Source: Desulfoluna spongiiphila (GTDB taxonomy: Bacteria; Desulfobacterota; Desulfobacteria; Desulfobacterales; Desulfolunaceae). From it: DNA of 64,000 nt. The stretch covers positions 310,001 to 374,000 of the forward strand of contig NZ_FMUX01000002.1 of assembly GCF_900101345.1 (NCBI RefSeq), read 5' to 3'. Of the stretch, positions 37,880-46,836 are shown piece by piece. The translations under genes were made by a program, and so were the position numbers. Numbering within the stretch: the stretch's first letter is position 1; every line of letters begins with the position of its first letter. Under the pieces are notes generated by a model. That model was not told the origin of the DNA. It ran no database searches and worked only from the letters and a program-made list of their open reading frames with translations.

Positions 37880-40747
37880 ATGTCAAGCCAGCGACTATTT
37901 TGGATTGTACCTCTTTTTCTGGCTGTATGGCTCATGCCCCTTACGGGGTATGGTTTGTTAGAAAAGCCGATTCCCGTCATGGTCCATGAACTGCTTCCCG
38001 AAGGCGTGACGGGCCTTGACCGGGCAAACGAAGTCGTCTCCTTCGGCATACCGCTCATGGACTCGGATGGGATCAAAGACATCGGGGCCCTTGGCCTTAA
38101 CGGGGCCTCCCATTACCAGTTTCGTCCCCTGCACAGATACGGAAGCGGGAATATCCAATGGGTGCTAGTGGATACCCTTGCCAGCGTATCGGGGGGGGAG
38201 ATGACCCAGCTGCACCTCACAAACGGGACGGGCAACAGCAAGGGACCGAACCTGGCTCGGGATACAGGGGCAACGATTACGGTGGATACGGGAGTCGCCG
38301 TCTTTACGGTAAAAAAAGCCCATTTCAATGTCTTTGAGTCGGTGCGGATCGGGGACTTTGATTATGTAAGGGGGACTGGGGCCATCACAGCCCGGAGCGG
38401 AACCAGCACCTATGCCTCCCATCGCGATCCCATGTCCACGGCTGTAATCGAAGAGAACGGTCCTGTGAAAGCCGTTGTGAAGTGCGACGGGCACCTCAAA
38501 AATGAAAGCGGGGAGTGGTTATTCGGATATACGATGCGGATCTATTTTTATCGGGGTACCGGGCGTACGCGCCTTGATTTGATTCTTAAAAATGCCTCCT
38601 ATTCATCGTACTCCATGAAAGTTTTTGATTCGGTCCAGGTTGAGATTCCCACGACGCTTTCTTCTTCTGTTTTTATTTTTTCAACAGGCCCTGGTAAGGA
38701 AATGTGCGCTGAGGTCGATAGCTCTGCTTATTTGTATCAGGGGTATAGTAATTACAAGTACCTTGAGTATATGGGCGGCGTAGATATGTTCAAGGAGCGA
38801 CTGGTGCCTGATGTCGGCTTGTCTGTAGTCAATGGATCAAAAATTATCAAGGGTCTTGGTAATGAAGCGGACCATACCGAAGGGTGGGGGGCGGTATCTA
38901 AGGGTGACAGACGCATCAATTTTGGTATTCGCAACCTTTACGGGATGTGGCCCGCGGGGTTTACCCTGTCTGATAAGGGGACGATTTTTCTTGACGTCTA
39001 CAGTCCTTATAACTCTAAAAAAGGTATTAAATTCGCTTTTTTTGCCCATGACAAACGACAAATGGTGTTGGATTTTACCACGCCGGAAACCTCACCAAAA
39101 CACTCATTCTATTCTCTGCAGTATCCCCTTTTTGGTAGGGCTAACTTTTCGCACTACTTGAGGACAAAGGCTATCTACGGCGAAGATCGAATGGCAAGTG
39201 ATAAGGAAACGCGTAATTTTTTCGCTCTTGTCGGGCATGGGAACTACGAAATTTCAAATGTTGATAGCCTTCGGCGGTATTACTGTTGGGGCATGGGGGG
39301 CGGCCCGAATCAGTACGACCTTCAGCTTTGCAAATACATCCATTTTTTGAGGTCCGGGAAAAGCGGTGCGTTCCTATCCGCTTTAAATGATGACCACCAC
39401 AAGATGTTCGGATCTACACCCTATTCCGACGATTTTAACTTTTACAAAGACGGCGTGACCTACTGGTCCAACAACAATAACACCTATCCGGAAAACCAGG
39501 GGAAGGAGGCCTTCAATGCAAAGTTTTTCGATGATGAGCATAGCCACGACATATCCGTGCCCATCGGTTATTTTTTAACTGGTGATGAATCCATGATGGA
39601 GGCATGGGCGGAATATGCCGAATACACCGCCTACAGACAGGGAACCAGCGTACCTAATTGGAGTTACTACGAAGGGGTTTTTAAAAGGCCTATGCCAAGG
39701 GTTATGTCTCGTGCCCTCAGGCGGCTTGGTGCATTGTCTCAATACCTGAAAGATCCGTCCTATTATAGATCAAGGGCCAGGTTGATGGTCCGGCAGATTC
39801 ACAGGCTACGATCCGACAGGCTGGATGACATGAAGGATGGCTGGGATTTGGATAGGGGTTTTTTCTATCTGTCCAGGGATGGAAGCCGGCCGAAGTACGA
39901 AAGATGGAACAAGCTGTTTATGGCCAACGACATTTTACCCAACAGTCTGTGGTGTTATCAGCCGGATGTATTTGATGATCCGTTGTACTATGAGGATTTC
40001 GAAGATTTTATGCTGGGCATGGCGTGGCATTCCTTGGACGAGGTGTTGGACCTGGTCCATCAGCCGTATCTCTTTGACCTTGATAAGGCCAATTTCTATG
40101 ATGAAGAGTGCACTGCCGAATACCCCCTGACTTTTCTGATGTCCCTGGGGTATGAAAAAACAGGGGATGAGATATTTTTAACGGCGTATCAACCCCATAT
40201 CGGGCGTCTTATGACCTATCAGTCCCGGGAGAGGGGGTACACCCCGTATATGTCTCGTTTTGTCGATTACTACTACCACCGGGACGTGGTGGCCGGGTAT
40301 GTTGATGCGATAGGGGACGGGCGCGTAGACATGGGAAACTCGAGTTCTCCCCGCATTACACGACAGGGCTCCAGCTACACCTTGAACTGGATTACACCCA
40401 AAGATGGTATAGAATCGTATCAGGTGAAATACGCCCCAGTCCCCATGGTTGAACGCCTTCATTTTGATCAAAGGACCAGAGCATTTCAGTATGATTCGGA
40501 ACGATACGATAACTTCTGGGCCTCACTCAATGTGGCGGGGGAACCGTCACCGTCGTTCAGGGCCGGTTCGCCTGAGACCTTTACGGTGGATGTGGCAAAA
40601 GTCATGGCGCAATACAACCAGCGCTACGAATTGACTGATGAGGACTCGTGTTATCAATCCTATGACCCGGACGTGGATTACTATTTTGCCGTCAAGTATG
40701 TTCTTAATCCCCATCATCTGCAGGGCCTGCCGTGCCCGCCCAATTAA
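37880..40747 (+). CDS. Exported RIFT-barrel protein, exo-rhamnogalacturonan-lyase-like, paralogue 4
   Basis: A 955-residue paralogue, the most divergent of the four. Signal peptide RLFWIVPLFLAVWLMPLTG, then IPVMVHELLPEGVTGLDRAN, HRYGSGNIQWVLVDTLASVS, DTGVAVFTVKKAHFNVFESV, FGYTMRIYFYRGTGRTRLDL and, in the toroid part, MFGSTPYSDDFNFYKDG and FDDEHSHDISVPIGYFLTGD. The tail is QGLPCPPN. The YTLYDQGSG motif of the other copies is changed here to YTAYRQGTS. ATG 37880 is chosen because it starts at the signal peptide; GGGAG lies about 12 bases upstream. The mobile-element island and the flippase separate it from the tandem trio. Confidence 0.6.
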   Translation: MSSQRLFWIVPLFLAVWLMPLTGYGLLEKPIPVMVHELLPEGVTGLDRANEVVSFGIPLMDSDGIKDIGALGLNGASHYQFRPLHRYGSGNIQWVLVDTLASVSGGEMTQLHLTNGTGNSKGPNLARDTGATITVDTGVAVFTVKKAHFNVFESVRIGDFDYVRGTGAITARSGTSTYASHRDPMSTAVIEENGPVKAVVKCDGHLKNESGEWLFGYTMRIYFYRGTGRTRLDLILKNASYSSYSMKVFDSVQVEIPTTLSSSVFIFSTGPGKEMCAEVDSSAYLYQGYSNYKYLEYMGGVDMFKERLVPDVGLSVVNGSKIIKGLGNEADHTEGWGAVSKGDRRINFGIRNLYGMWPAGFTLSDKGTIFLDVYSPYNSKKGIKFAFFAHDKRQMVLDFTTPETSPKHSFYSLQYPLFGRANFSHYLRTKAIYGEDRMASDKETRNFFALVGHGNYEISNVDSLRRYYCWGMGGGPNQYDLQLCKYIHFLRSGKSGAFLSALNDDHHKMFGSTPYSDDFNFYKDGVTYWSNNNNTYPENQGKEAFNAKFFDDEHSHDISVPIGYFLTGDESMMEAWAEYAEYTAYRQGTSVPNWSYYEGVFKRPMPRVMSRALRRLGALSQYLKDPSYYRSRARLMVRQIHRLRSDRLDDMKDGWDLDRGFFYLSRDGSRPKYERWNKLFMANDILPNSLWCYQPDVFDDPLYYEDFEDFMLGMAWHSLDEVLDLVHQPYLFDLDKANFYDEECTAEYPLTFLMSLGYEKTGDEIFLTAYQPHIGRLMTYQSRERGYTPYMSRFVDYYYHRDVVAGYVDAIGDGRVDMGNSSSPRITRQGSSYTLNWITPKDGIESYQVKYAPVPMVERLHFDQRTRAFQYDSERYDNFWASLNVAGEPSPSFRAGSPETFTVDVAKVMAQYNQRYELTDEDSCYQSYDPDVDYYFAVKYVLNPHHLQGLPCPPN

Positions 40748-40790
40748 ACAGGAATATTGACCACATGTCTCGGGGGCATGTACGGAAATA

Positions 40791-41504
40791 TCACCAGAGG
40801 GCCCACTGCCCTGTATGGCGGATATAGGTAGCAAGGCAGGCATTGGTCACGGCATGGGCTGAAATAAGGGCCACCATGTCTTTTCTCACGACCCAGAGCA
40901 TCGAGAGAAGTACTCCGTACACCATGGCCGCCGGCCATTCGAAGAGTCGGTGCCCCATGGCAAAGAGGGCGGAACTGAGAAAGATCGCAGCCGAACTCCA
41001 GGCTCCAGGCTCAACGGAGCGTACATCGCATTCATCAAGGGCTTCACTCAAAGGCGAGTGAGAGCCCTTTTTTTGGGCCTGCTGCCATTGGAGAATCAGG
41101 CGGAAGAGGTAGCCCCGGATAAGGAGTTCTTCGAAGAGTGGGACCACAAGGGATGCGGCCGCAAAGCGGAGCCAGAAAGCCAAAGGGGACCACGGTGTAT
41201 GGCTTCCTTGCGGCTCGAAGGGCTTGGCCAGACAGACCCATAGGACGCAGCCGATTACACCCGTAAGACCTCCCCAGAGCAGCGATGAACCAACGGGCCT
41301 GGGCCCTGTAAGGGGGAGAATGTTTTTCCAGGTGAGGGCCAGGGCCAGGGGGACCAGGCCCAGCCTCAGGGCGTAACCCAATGTCGGAGAGTCTGTGACC
41401 ATGGGAATAAGCACATAAAGGGCGTAGGGTGACAGGTAAAGGATAAGAAGGGTGCGATTGCTTATGTCGAGGGGGGACATGGCCCCCATTTCAGGTTTTT
41501 CCAT
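40791..41504 (-). CDS. CPBP/CAAX-type intramembrane protease, PEP-CTERM associated
   Basis: A 237-residue polytopic membrane protein with the three CPBP/Abi motifs: EELLIRGYLF (Glu-Glu-x3-Arg), FAMGHRLFEWP (Phe-x3-His) and SAHAVTNA (His-x3-Asn). It resembles the CAAX-prenyl-protease-related family found with exosortase loci (TIGR03008-like). A 45-residue insert rich in Ser and Glu lies between motifs one and two. It could process or clear PEP-CTERM proteins or tails in the membrane, which is inference. It is downstream of, and on the same strand as, the PEP-CTERM gene, but a hairpin terminator separates them. Confidence 0.8.
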   Translation of the reverse strand: MEKPEMGAMSPLDISNRTLLILYLSPYALYVLIPMVTDSPTLGYALRLGLVPLALALTWKNILPLTGPRPVGSSLLWGGLTGVIGCVLWVCLAKPFEPQGSHTPWSPLAFWLRFAAASLVVPLFEELLIRGYLFRLILQWQQAQKKGSHSPLSEALDECDVRSVEPGAWSSAAIFLSSALFAMGHRLFEWPAAMVYGVLLSMLWVVRKDMVALISAHAVTNACLATYIRHTGQWALW

Positions 41505-41582
41505 GATGTCCTTTGCTTAGGTGCAGACACGTTGAAATCTATGCCTGGCTTCATCGGTGGTCTCATCGTGGTGCTGCACCAT

Positions 41583-41625
41583 AAAAAAAGAGAATGGGAT
41601 GAACGACCCCACTCTCCTTTTTTAT
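41583..41625 (-). terminator. Rho-independent terminator after PEP-CTERM gene
   Basis: Read on the minus strand, GGAGAGTGGGG pairs with CCCATTCTC around a short loop and is followed by TTTTTTTAT. It lies 30 bp after the PEP-CTERM stop codon. The A run on the other side makes it possibly bidirectional. Confidence 0.7.
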
Positions 41626-41657
41626 GTGTATCGAGTTGCTAAGGGTAATGCTGCGCT

Positions 41658-42398
41658 CTATTTCTTGGCATACTTTCGTCGGCCGAGGCCTGCAAGCCCC
41701 AGAATACCTATGCCGAGGAGGGCAAGGGATGCCGGTTCGGGAACGGGCCTGATGTCGATGGCCATGATGGCCATGTCGTCCCAATCACCATCCGGATTTT
41801 CTCCAATTTCGTCGTCAAGGTAAATACGGGCCAGGTTGGGTTGTTTGTACTCAATGGCGATGTGCTGTACACCTTTTTCGTCATCGGGTGAGTTGAGGTC
41901 CCAGTTTGAGTAAAACTCGTAGTCCGCTTCTGCGCTGGCCTCATCGGCGTACACACTGAAGTAGAAGCCGAAGGTGTCGTCAAATTTTACGGCACCGCCG
42001 GGCTCTCCTAAAGAGCTGAAATCATTTTCAGTGTTGATGTACCAGTCAAGGCCCACTTTTTTGAAGAAAGCCTGGGCTTCACTGCCGACGGAATCGGACT
42101 TGCTGAACAGTTGGACTTTTTCCGTAACCGTGGGGGTGGCAGCGGCCGTGTCGTCGACGGAAAAGAGTCCGAAATCAGCGTGGTATCCGGAATTTCTGAC
42201 CGTCATGATAAAGGTGCTCTCGCCGTCTTCAGCCGTTGTGTAATCCGTTAAGGACCAGTACGGAGAGTCGTTCCAGACATACCCTTCGGAGTTCTGGATG
42301 GGGTTGTTGTCTGAATCGACGGGAATGGCGTAGGCGCTCCCGACCAGTAAAAAGATGGCCAGGAAGGTGTAGACCCAGATTTTGAGATGGTTTTTCAT
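41658..42398 (-). CDS. PEP-CTERM sorting-domain protein
   Basis: A 246-residue secreted protein. Signal peptide MKNHLKIWVYTFLAIFLLVG with cleavage near AYA. The C-terminal sorting signal is complete: the VPEPA motif, a short hydrophobic helix (SLALLGIGILGLAGL) and a basic end (GRRKYAKK). The body is acidic and beta-rich (DFGLFSVDDTAAATP, YWSLTDYTTAEDGESTFIM) with no domain I recognise. It is the only protein in this window with a clear PEP-CTERM tail and so the likely local substrate of the exosortase at 6572-7441. Confidence 0.9.
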   Translation of the reverse strand: MKNHLKIWVYTFLAIFLLVGSAYAIPVDSDNNPIQNSEGYVWNDSPYWSLTDYTTAEDGESTFIMTVRNSGYHADFGLFSVDDTAAATPTVTEKVQLFSKSDSVGSEAQAFFKKVGLDWYINTENDFSSLGEPGGAVKFDDTFGFYFSVYADEASAEADYEFYSNWDLNSPDDEKGVQHIAIEYKQPNLARIYLDDEIGENPDGDWDDMAIMAIDIRPVPEPASLALLGIGILGLAGLGRRKYAKK

Positions 42399-43118
42399 GC
42401 GTCGTCTCCTTTGCTGTCGTAAGGTGTTATGAGTGAAACGTTCTACAAGGGAAGTTGTTTATCCAAAATTTTAAGGCTCAATGGGCGTTCATCAGGTCAA
42501 AATGCTCTGGTGCGGGTGGGGTGCACCGTATTTTTTTCAGGTGAACGTGGTGGGCAAAAAAAATCGGATGAACTCTAATTGCTGACCTCTGCCAGCGAAT
42601 CTTTCGCCGAGAGTAGTAGCAGTATTGATGCCAGTTTACTCTTTATTGACTCTTTTTTCGATACGCACCGTCAGGCCAGGCTCTTCAGGTGTGACAGACG
42701 TGACGGAATACATTTATTGTCGGTCCAATGTGAATTGGACCACACACAATTATGTGTAGTTATGTAATGAGCTTCATGTTTTACTTTTTTGAATAAATAT
42801 GTTGACACAATCGGTGGGGGATCATATCAATTTGGTTTGATATTACTCGTAGTCTTAAAATAAATGATCCCTGAAAGACCTGTGTCCACCCATTGTTACG
42901 CGTGCGATTCGTAACCCGGAAGCAATATTCAGTTGCGATTCGGTGACCAAATCCGGCACATGGGGAGTCCCTTATAATCGCCATGTGCGGTGGGCGATTT
43001 TATTTGTTTTTCATACGCGCTTTCACCTCAATATATTGAATCTCTTCCGATGATTCTGAACCGTCAACACCAACCGATGCCGATGAAGCGTTTCCATGGA
43101 TAATATGGGGGTAGAACT
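42399..43118. other. Divergent intergenic region between PEP-CTERM gene and prsT
   Basis: 720 bp, A+T-rich, without a supported gene. It must hold the minus-strand promoter of the PEP-CTERM gene and a plus-strand promoter for the TPR gene. Visible signals are a perfect 8-bp hairpin GGTCCAAT/ATTGGACC at 42722-42741, an imperfect palindrome ACACAATTATGTGT just after it, and the promoter listed separately. No sigma-54 GG-N10-GC site was found. Confidence 0.5.
42802..42830 (+). promoter_or_regulatory. Candidate sigma-70 promoter for prsT
   Basis: TTGACA at 42802-42807, a 17-bp spacer and TATCAA at 42825-42830. The -35 box is perfect and the -10 is a partial match. It would give a leader of nearly 290 nt before the TPR lipoprotein gene. 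Confidence 0.4.
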
Positions 43119-45395
43119 ATGGTAGTTAAGCGTTTTGCGTTGACCTTGTGTGTGCTTGTTTTTGTCGTGACCGCCTGTGCAACCGATAGCGAGAAGCGGG
43201 ATGCGTATTTTGAAAAGGGGCGTTCCTACGTCGATGAAGGAAATGTCAAGGAAGCCCTCCTGGCGTTTAAAAACTGCGTTCAGATTGATCCGACCTACTC
43301 GAAAGGGTGGTATGAAATCGCGACCATCGCCATTCAGCAGGGGGATCCGAAAAGAGCGTTTCGCGCGTACCTGAAGGTGGTTGAAAAAGACCCGGGCCAC
43401 AGCGAGGCCCACTTCAACCTTGCCAGGCTCTATTTACTTGCTAAAAAGACGGAAGAGGCCCGGAATCATATTGACAAAGCCCTTGCCGGCGCACCGGAGA
43501 ACCTGGAATACCTGATGGTCTCTGCTGCTGTGTTTTCTGTAAATGGTCAGGACAAAGAGGCCCTGGCGAGTTACGATCGTGTTTTTGCCTTGAACAGCAA
43601 AGATATCCGGCCTCTTCTCGGTGTGGCCCGCCTGAAGACACGGGCCAGGGATTTCAAGGGGGCCGAAGAGGTCCTTCGCAAGGCTTCTGCCATTGCTCCG
43701 GAGGCCATTCGCCCGCGATTGGAGCTGGTAAACCTGTTGACCCGCAGCAAGCAGTTTGAAAAGGCGGAAATTGAACTGAAGGCCATTGTTGCGGCCAACA
43801 GCGACAATGCCGGGTTACTGATTGTGCTGGGGGATTTTTATTCGGCCCGGAAAAAATACGCGAAAGCCGAAATCGCCTATCGGGACGCCGTAGCCAAAGA
43901 CCCCACGGCCTTTCGCCCTGTCATGAAGCTGGCCCGGTACTACGAGAAGAGAGACGATGTTGAAAAAGCCGAGGCCATGTACCTCAAGGCCTTGGCTTTA
44001 AAACCCGACGACGGCAATGCCGAGGTGACGGTTGCGAGATTTTACGCAAACCGTGGGGATTTAGAAAAAGCCGGGGAGATGATTGCCCGCACCTTAGAAG
44101 CATCCCCGGGCTTTTTGCCGGCCTTAAGCTTGCGGGGGGAACTGGAACTCAGGCAAGGACGGTTCGGTGATGCCCTGGAGACATTCACTGTGGCAACCAA
44201 AGAGGACACCACAAACGCCAACCTTTTCTACCTGAAAGGGGTGTCCGGGATGGGGCTTGGGAAAAACGATTTGGCCCGTAAAGATGTGTTGAAGGCTCTG
44301 GAGCTGAAGCCAAACCACCTGAAAGCCCGGGTTGCCCTGGCAGAATTGTATTTAAGGGACCGTGAGTTCCAGCTGGCAAAGGAGAGCCTGGAAAAGGTTC
44401 TTGCCGTATCCCCCGACTTATACAAGGCCAATCTTCTTATGGCCGATGCCCTGGGGTCCCTGGGTGAGAACGCCGAGGCACAGCTGATCTATACCCGCCT
44501 GAAGCAGCAGGGGCCGGACAGCCCGGTTGTCTTTTTTCGATCCGGGACCCTTCACATGGCAGAGGGGGAACTTTCCCTTGCCATGGACGATTTCGAAAGG
44601 GCAAGGGCCATCAACCCCGGTTTGATGGATGTCTTTGGAGCCATGATCCGTTGTCGGATGATGAATGACGAGGAGAGTGAGGCCCTTGATCTGTGCCGCG
44701 AGCAGCTCAAGGTGGTGGAGAAGACACCGGCGGCGTTGGGCATGGTGCACGGCATGATGGGAGACATTTACGCACAGATGGGCGACTTGAAGAAGGCAGA
44801 GGGTGCGTACCTGACCGCCATTAATGTAAGCCCGGAGATCACCCGTCCCTATTACGGTCTGGCGTCGGTGTACCACAAGCAGGGAAATACCGACAAGGTG
44901 GTGGCACAGCTGAAGGGGCTGAGTGAGAAAAGACCCAAAGACCCCATGCCCCATGTGCTCATGGGAATCTTGAGCGAGGGCTCCGGGGATGTGGAAACCG
45001 CCAAGGCGAGCTATCGGCATGCCCTGTCCTTACGTGGGGATATTGTCGCAGCAACGAACAACCTCGCTTATATACTCGCCGATGCCAACGAAAAGATTGA
45101 TGAGGCGCTGGAGCTTGCCAGGATGGCCAAGAGCAAAGCCTCGGATGATCCCAGCGTCATGGATACCCTGGGCCTGGTGTACTACCGGAAAGGGCTTTAC
45201 GACAGTGCCATTTCGGAATTCAAAGACAGCCTTGCCAAGCTTCCGGAAAACGCCATGGTAAACTATCACCTTGGGCTGGCGCTTCATGCCAACGGAGACG
45301 TGGAAAAAGCGAAGGACTCCTTTCAAAAGGCTCTGGACATCAGCGAGGATTTTAAAGGGTCGGACACGGCCCGGGAGCTTCTGGCTCAGTATTGA
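43119..45395 (+). CDS. prsT: PEP-CTERM system TPR-repeat lipoprotein (PrsT-like)
   Basis: A 758-residue lipoprotein. The signal peptide ends in the lipobox VVTAC (Cys20), so it is lipid-anchored and, by length and type, probably at the outer membrane. The rest is about 18-20 tetratricopeptide repeats, for example EKGRSYVDEGNVKEALLAF and LGLVYYRKGLYDSAISEFKD, matching the PrsT family (TIGR02917-like, usually 880-900 residues; this one is shorter). GGGGGTAG precedes the ATG. PrsT-like proteins accompany exosortase systems and may scaffold export or assembly. The next gene follows 60 bp later on the same strand. Confidence 0.85.
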   Translation: MVVKRFALTLCVLVFVVTACATDSEKRDAYFEKGRSYVDEGNVKEALLAFKNCVQIDPTYSKGWYEIATIAIQQGDPKRAFRAYLKVVEKDPGHSEAHFNLARLYLLAKKTEEARNHIDKALAGAPENLEYLMVSAAVFSVNGQDKEALASYDRVFALNSKDIRPLLGVARLKTRARDFKGAEEVLRKASAIAPEAIRPRLELVNLLTRSKQFEKAEIELKAIVAANSDNAGLLIVLGDFYSARKKYAKAEIAYRDAVAKDPTAFRPVMKLARYYEKRDDVEKAEAMYLKALALKPDDGNAEVTVARFYANRGDLEKAGEMIARTLEASPGFLPALSLRGELELRQGRFGDALETFTVATKEDTTNANLFYLKGVSGMGLGKNDLARKDVLKALELKPNHLKARVALAELYLRDREFQLAKESLEKVLAVSPDLYKANLLMADALGSLGENAEAQLIYTRLKQQGPDSPVVFFRSGTLHMAEGELSLAMDDFERARAINPGLMDVFGAMIRCRMMNDEESEALDLCREQLKVVEKTPAALGMVHGMMGDIYAQMGDLKKAEGAYLTAINVSPEITRPYYGLASVYHKQGNTDKVVAQLKGLSEKRPKDPMPHVLMGILSEGSGDVETAKASYRHALSLRGDIVAATNNLAYILADANEKIDEALELARMAKSKASDDPSVMDTLGLVYYRKGLYDSAISEFKDSLAKLPENAMVNYHLGLALHANGDVEKAKDSFQKALDISEDFKGSDTARELLAQY

Positions 45396-45455
45396 ACCGT
45401 GTGCGACACCATGCCAATGGGCGTGTCCGGTTCGTAACCAGACTGGGACAACCGT

Positions 45456-46607
45456 ATGAAATACCTTCCATTCAAGCAGATTATGCTTTCACTTCTGTTG
45501 CCCGTTATCCTGTACGTGTGGTCTGTGCCTTTGTGCGAGAGGTATGTCGCCGGGTATCATCAGGCCAAGATGAAGCAGGTGCTTCTCCAGAGCGAGAAAT
45601 CGCTTTGGGACGGAGAGGCGGCGGTTAAGGAAGTGGTTCGGGACAACCTAACGCGTTATGTGGCAGAGCGCTTGTCCTTTGTTCTTTTTTCAAGCCGGAC
45701 GATAACGGTGAGGACCGGATTTGGCGAGCTGCTATACCCGGTAACCGATACACCCTCTTCACCTCTGGATGATCGGCAGGTTGTGGCAACGGAAAACTAT
45801 CGCCTTCTGCAAGAGGGGCTGGTGGTTGATGTGGAATTTTTCACAGGGCCGACGGCCCCTCTGTCCGTGATGGCTCTTCTTGTCTTCAGTGCCTTGGCCA
45901 TGGGCGCCCTGTATCGTGTGTACCGCAAGCAGGTCGTGTACATCTCCGCGGAGCAACAAGAGAGAGACTGTGCCATTGCGTCGTTAAGGGCTGGAGAAAG
46001 AGCCGCTGAAAAGCAGCTTGAAGTTCTGGGGGGTCGGCAGGAGGCATTGAGGAGGTCTCTTGAAAAAGCCAGAAAGGAGCTGATTGAGTCCACCGAGAGC
46101 CAAACAGAAATGGTGGAGGAGATAGAGGTCCTTGAATCCCTGGTGGAAGAAAACGAAACGCAGCTTACGGAACAGAAATCAGAGATCAGGCAGTTGACGC
46201 AAAAAATTGAGGCGCATCGACCCGTTAAGGAGAAAAAAGCAGGCAAACGGGCCCATCGGGAGCGGGAGATCACGGCCAGGCGGCTGACCACGCTTTATAA
46301 AAATTTGCGTGTTCATGAGAGGGCTGTGCAGGGCTTTCTCGCGTTGGATGAGGGCATGCGGCTGAAGTGTGAAGAGGTGATTCATCAGTTGAATGGCGAC
46401 CCGGGCGGGGTGTCTGTGAAGCGGAAAGTCTTCGGAGGCAAAGGGCTTGACACGTTTTTAGAAACGGAATTTGCCTACAAGGGCCGGATCTATTTTCTGC
46501 GCCTGCCGGGAGGCAAGGTGGAGGTCGTGGCCATAGGGACCAAAAACTCCCAGGCCACGGAGCTGGGTTTTTTGCATCGCATCAGCGGAGAGACGAAAAC
46601 GGCATGA
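45456..46607 (+). CDS. Membrane coiled-coil protein with RelE-like C-terminal domain
   Basis: A 383-residue protein. An N-terminal membrane anchor (IMLSLLLPVILYVWSVPLC), a short extracytoplasmic part of about 105 residues, a second membrane segment (SVMALLVFSALAMGALY, about 137-153), then a long charged coiled coil (about 165-265). The last 90 residues read GFLALDEGMRLKCEEVIHQL, VKRKVFGGKG, FAYKGRIYFLRLPGGKVEVV and IGTKNSQATELGFLHRI, a pattern like the RelE/ParE fold. The topology resembles a sensor without a kinase domain. It is coupled to prsT by strand and spacing. I know no function; the RelE-like call is by pattern, and the toxin catalytic residues were not confirmed. Confidence 0.6.
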   Translation: MKYLPFKQIMLSLLLPVILYVWSVPLCERYVAGYHQAKMKQVLLQSEKSLWDGEAAVKEVVRDNLTRYVAERLSFVLFSSRTITVRTGFGELLYPVTDTPSSPLDDRQVVATENYRLLQEGLVVDVEFFTGPTAPLSVMALLVFSALAMGALYRVYRKQVVYISAEQQERDCAIASLRAGERAAEKQLEVLGGRQEALRRSLEKARKELIESTESQTEMVEEIEVLESLVEENETQLTEQKSEIRQLTQKIEAHRPVKEKKAGKRAHREREITARRLTTLYKNLRVHERAVQGFLALDEGMRLKCEEVIHQLNGDPGGVSVKRKVFGGKGLDTFLETEFAYKGRIYFLRLPGGKVEVVAIGTKNSQATELGFLHRISGETKTA

Positions 46608-46625
46608 GGTAATCATTGTTTTTTA

Positions 46626-46816
46626 GTAACTATTCACCTTGCCTCCGGCGGGTCGCTTTTTTGAAAAAAAGCTCCGCAAAAAACGTTTCTAATGTAAAAA
46701 AGTGGAAATTATTTTGGCGGAGCCTGGAAAGGCTTGCTTAAGACCTGTTTGTCAAACTTTTTAAAAGTTTGGCCCCCGGCAGGGCCGCCGGAGGCTTGTT
46801 TGAGCTGAATAGTTAC
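46626..46816 (+). repeat. MITE-like dispersed repeat, copy D (complete)
   Basis: The most complete copy, 191 bp: terminal inverted repeats GTAACTATTC (46626-46635) and GAATAGTTAC (46807-46816) are perfect, and GCCTCCGGCGG and CCGCCGGAGGC form subterminal inverted repeats. Inside are the palindrome AAACTTTTTAAAAGTTT and the 75 nt shared with copy A. There is no ORF. It lies between the coiled-coil gene and a strong terminator. Confidence 0.8.
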
Positions 46817-46836
46817 GTTTTTTATGGAGTATCCAA

